Shown: in pieces, positions 31,762-33,558 of the stretch
Numbering within the stretch: position 1 is the stretch's first letter
Layout of the letters: every line of letters begins with the position of its first letter
From: Acidimicrobiia bacterium
Lineage (GTDB): Bacteria; Acidobacteriota; Terriglobia; Versatilivoradales; Versatilivoraceae
Direction: 5' to 3'
DNA: 33,558 nt
Assembly (NCBI GenBank): GCA_016871215.1
Contig: VFZK01000008.1
Coordinates: 1 to 33,558, forward strand
The notes under the pieces: generated by a model
Told to the model about the DNA's origin: nothing
What the model saw: the letters and a program-made list of their open reading frames with translations, nothing else
Databases searched by the model: none
Translations under genes and position numbers: made by a program

Positions 31762-33033
31762 TCACCAGTCGACCACCGAGTCGTCGTCAGCGTCGTAGGA
31801 CTCTGGATTGCGCCAGTCGTGCCCGATCTTGTCGGCCATGGCATTCTCGTCCAGTTCGATTCCTAATCCGGGTCCGAGGGGAATATCCACGTAGCCGTCT
31901 TTCACCCGGAACGGGTTCTTGATGTAACCATCACCGAGGCTGACCTGCTCCTGGCACAAGAAGTTCGGAATCGAAGCGGCGATCTGCAAGCCAGCTGCGA
32001 GAGAAATGGGGCCCAGAGGATTGTGCGGCGCCAGCGCAGCGTAGTAGGCTTCGGCCATCCCTGCGATCAACCGGACTTCGGTGATTCCGCCGGCATGGCA
32101 TAAATCAGGTTGGAGAATGCTGGCGGCGCTCTTTTCCAGGATTTCCCGAAAGCCCCACTTCGTGAAGATCCGTTCGCCGGTGGCGATCGGCAGGTGAGTG
32201 CCGCGCGCAATGTCGGCCATCGCTTCCACGTTCTGGCAATTCACAGGTTCTTCGACAAAGAACGGCTGGTAAGGCTCGAGCACTTTGATTAGCAGCTTCG
32301 CCGTTTGGGGCGAAATCGCCCCGTGGAAATCGATCCCGATGTCGCACTCTGGGCCGGCTGCCTCGCGCAACGCTGCGAAGTCGCTTGCCACGTGATCGAC
32401 AAACGCTTTGTTCTCCACGATCCGAGCCGGCCGCTTCTTGGCGGGTCCCGGCTTGAAAGCTGTGAATCCCTGTGCCCGTGCTTGCTTGATCCCTTCCGGA
32501 GTTCTGGCGTGTGAATAGACGCGAATCCGCTGGCGGGTTGGCCCTCCCAAGAGTTCGTAGACCGGAACCCCTAAAGCTTTGCCTTTGATGTCCCACAGAG
32601 CCTGGTCGATGCCGCTGAGGGCACTCGTCAGAATCGGACCTCCCCGGTAGAACGCATGGCGGTAAATGGCCTGCCAATGATGTGCCACCGCACGTGGATC
32701 TTTCCCCACGAGGTAAGGCTCAACCTCTCGCACGGCTTCGGCACAAGTCTTGGCACGACCCTCCGTGATAGGCTCACCCAAGCCTGTAATCCCAGCGTTG
32801 GTGTGGATCTTCAGAAACAGCCAACGAGGCTTCACGAGGAACGTTTCCAGTCTCGTGATCTTGATGATCTCCCTTGCGGTTGGCCGCTTCGCTGCCGCAT
32901 TCTGCGGCGCGGCGCTAATGCGAGCGACTGTGGGAACAGCGAAGGAAGCTGCACCGATACCGAGCAGCCGGGCGGCACCCCTCAAGACACAACGACGATT
33001 TGCTTGGACTGGCGGATGACGCTGTTTTCTCAT
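31762..33033 (-). CDS. Tat-exported enolase-superfamily sugar-acid dehydratase (galactonate dehydratase-like)
   Basis: A 423-residue member of the mandelate racemase/muconate-lactonising group closest to D-galactonate dehydratase, which removes water from a sugar acid to give a 2-keto-3-deoxy acid. I start at the ATG at 33033, with GGAGG four bases upstream; another ATG in frame is at 33045. The leader RRCVLRGAARLLGIGAASFAVP is a twin-arginine type signal, unusual because well-known dehydratases of this type are cytosolic. The N-terminal capping domain ends near 165. Metal ligands are Asp235 (IGIDFHG), Glu261 (VEEPV) and Glu287 (TGERIF), and His237 and His337 (APHNPLGP) are the likely acid/base pair. 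The substrate may be galactonate, gluconate or another aldonate. Confidence 0.85.
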   Translation of the reverse strand: MRKQRHPPVQANRRCVLRGAARLLGIGAASFAVPTVARISAAPQNAAAKRPTAREIIKITRLETFLVKPRWLFLKIHTNAGITGLGEPITEGRAKTCAEAVREVEPYLVGKDPRAVAHHWQAIYRHAFYRGGPILTSALSGIDQALWDIKGKALGVPVYELLGGPTRQRIRVYSHARTPEGIKQARAQGFTAFKPGPAKKRPARIVENKAFVDHVASDFAALREAAGPECDIGIDFHGAISPQTAKLLIKVLEPYQPFFVEEPVNCQNVEAMADIARGTHLPIATGERIFTKWGFREILEKSAASILQPDLCHAGGITEVRLIAGMAEAYYAALAPHNPLGPISLAAGLQIAASIPNFLCQEQVSLGDGYIKNPFRVKDGYVDIPLGPGLGIELDENAMADKIGHDWRNPESYDADDDSVVDW

Positions 33034-33131
33034 GGTTCCTCCCATCGCGACGAACCAATCTGGTATTAGCCAGATTATGCGCCGAACGGGCTTATAGCGA
33101 CTGAACCGGAACGGAGGGATTGAAAGGAAAG

Positions 33132-33211
33132 CGGGAGTGCCCTAGGATAGGCGGTTTGCAAAGACGACCTATCCAGACTTGATAGAGCGATCAAGGAAAG
33201 GAGCACTCCCG
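33132..33211 (+). promoter_or_regulatory. Leader with nested inverted repeats before the IS1380 transposase
   Basis: CGGGAGTGC (33132-33140) is complementary to GCACTCCCG (33203-33211), and inside it GGATAGG (33145-33151) to CCTATCC (33168-33174). The right arm sits between the ribosome binding site (AAAGGAG, 33196-33202) and the ATG at 33213. A transcript started outside the element could therefore fold the start region away, a known way for insertion sequences to avoid accidental activation; a transcript started inside would lack the left arm. Confidence 0.4.
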
Positions 33212-33558
33212 AATGGAGAAGATAGCAAAAGCGCCGAGGTCTGAAAAGGCCGTTGCGAGCGGAAAAGAAAGAACGCGGGGGAAAGCCAATAAAATCGGGG
33301 CGGCCACCCGGTACGACTTTGGAGGCGGGGTGCTGACCCCGTACGGCGGCCTGTTACCGCTGGCGGCGTTGTTGGAGAAGCTGGAGTTTGTGCAGCTGCT
33401 GTACGAGAAGCTAACGGTCAAGCGGCAGCCGGCGAGTCTGAGTAATGCCCAATTCGTGATGGGGACCGTGTTGATGTTTTACTTAGGTTTTGCGCGAATG
33501 CACCATGTGAGATACGTGCGGGACGATGAGATGGTGCAAGAGGTGTTGGGCAGCGCGG
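33141..33558 (+). mobile_element. IS1380-family insertion sequence, left part (runs off window)
   Basis: The probable left end is the sequence CCTAGGATAGGCGG at 33141; IS1380-family ends typically begin CCTA. The exact end could be a few bases further left if the inverted arm at 33132 belongs to the element. The right end and target duplication are outside the window. Confidence 0.65.
33213..33558 (+). CDS. IS1380-family transposase, N-terminal part
   Basis: The frame from the ATG at 33213, preceded by AAAGGAG, is open to the window edge (115 codons) and so is partial. It starts with a Lys/Arg-rich DNA-binding type segment and then has LTPYGGLLPLAALLEKLEF, the typical N-terminal stretch of IS1380-family DDE transposases, followed by SNAQFVMGTVLMFYLGFARM and the segment VRYVRDDEMVQEVLG, whose spacing also fits the family. 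The catalytic core lies beyond the window. It may be an intact copy; nothing in the visible part is broken. Confidence 0.82.
   Translation, partial: MEKIAKAPRSEKAVASGKERTRGKANKIGAATRYDFGGGVLTPYGGLLPLAALLEKLEFVQLLYEKLTVKRQPASLSNAQFVMGTVLMFYLGFARMHHVRYVRDDEMVQEVLGSA

Noticed and set aside
1-33558. CRISPR array, tRNA or rRNA genes
   Set aside because: No regularly spaced direct repeats and no tRNA T-loop type or rRNA sequence was noticed on reading; a covariance-model scan could not be run.

Overview
The window looks like a chromosomal segment of a GC-rich Acidobacteriota bacterium, probably Bryobacterales/Solibacter-like. That assignment rests on gene content, not on a marker gene. The content includes an Oar-type TonB receptor with a carboxypeptidase-regulatory N-terminus, a CRTAC1-like FG-GAP/ASPIC protein followed by a TPR protein, a cytochrome-DUF1549-DUF1553 protein with a DUF1501 partner, a GMC oxidoreductase with a separated gluconate-dehydrogenase subunit 3, and many Tat- or Sec-exported enzymes. 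No rRNA, tRNA or CRISPR array was seen.

Layout. (1) 1-1.4 kb: thymidine kinase and peptide deformylase on the minus strand. (2) 1.7-3.2 kb: a Tat-exported gluconate 2-dehydrogenase subunit 3-like protein, then an APC permease cut off after about 80 residues by an ISAs1-type transposase remnant. (3) 3.3-11.6 kb: a TonB-dependent receptor split by one in-frame TGA, a strong terminator, a CRTAC1-like protein and a secreted TPR protein. (4) 11.7-15.9 kb: a solitary DUF4338 (DruA-like) gene with a possible imperfect inverted repeat around it, an ASMT-like methyltransferase, a DUF5995 protein and a secreted protein resembling the aldose-epimerase fold. (5) 16.3-24.9 kb: a same-strand block of multi-cytochrome DUF1549/DUF1553 protein, DUF1501 protein, SMP-30 lactonase, GMC dehydrogenase and a SnoaL/DUF4440 lipoprotein. 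(6) 24.9-27.7 kb: a graveyard holding a Gfo/Idh/MocA tail, an Ldh-family head and a cytochrome-DUF1549 head, interspersed with intact RraA-like and SDR genes. (7) 27.8-29.7 kb: a minus-strand pair, DUF6745 plus a SUKH/SMI1-like protein. (8) 30-33.6 kb: a small membrane protein, a CsgG-family protein, a Tat-exported galactonate-dehydratase-like enolase, and the 5' part of an IS1380-family transposase running off the end.

How the genes may work together. The SMP-30 lactonase, GMC dehydrogenase, subunit 3 homologue, SDR, enolase-type sugar-acid dehydratase and RraA-like aldolase all fit oxidative handling of sugars or sugar acids, much of it in the periplasm. The cytochrome-bearing DUF1549/DUF1553 protein is a candidate electron acceptor. 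The common link is an inference; each family call is better supported than the pathway.

The intergenic DNA is rich in structure. An approximately 60-bp palindromic repeat occurs in full at 9643-9701 and 15984-16043, with half copies at 6794-6820 and 26675-26701. There is also a perfect 24-bp palindrome at 26601-26624 and several compact hairpins. No single spectacular new system is evident. The best candidates for follow-up are the DruA-like solo gene, the DUF6745/SUKH-like pair, the repeat family and the split receptor.
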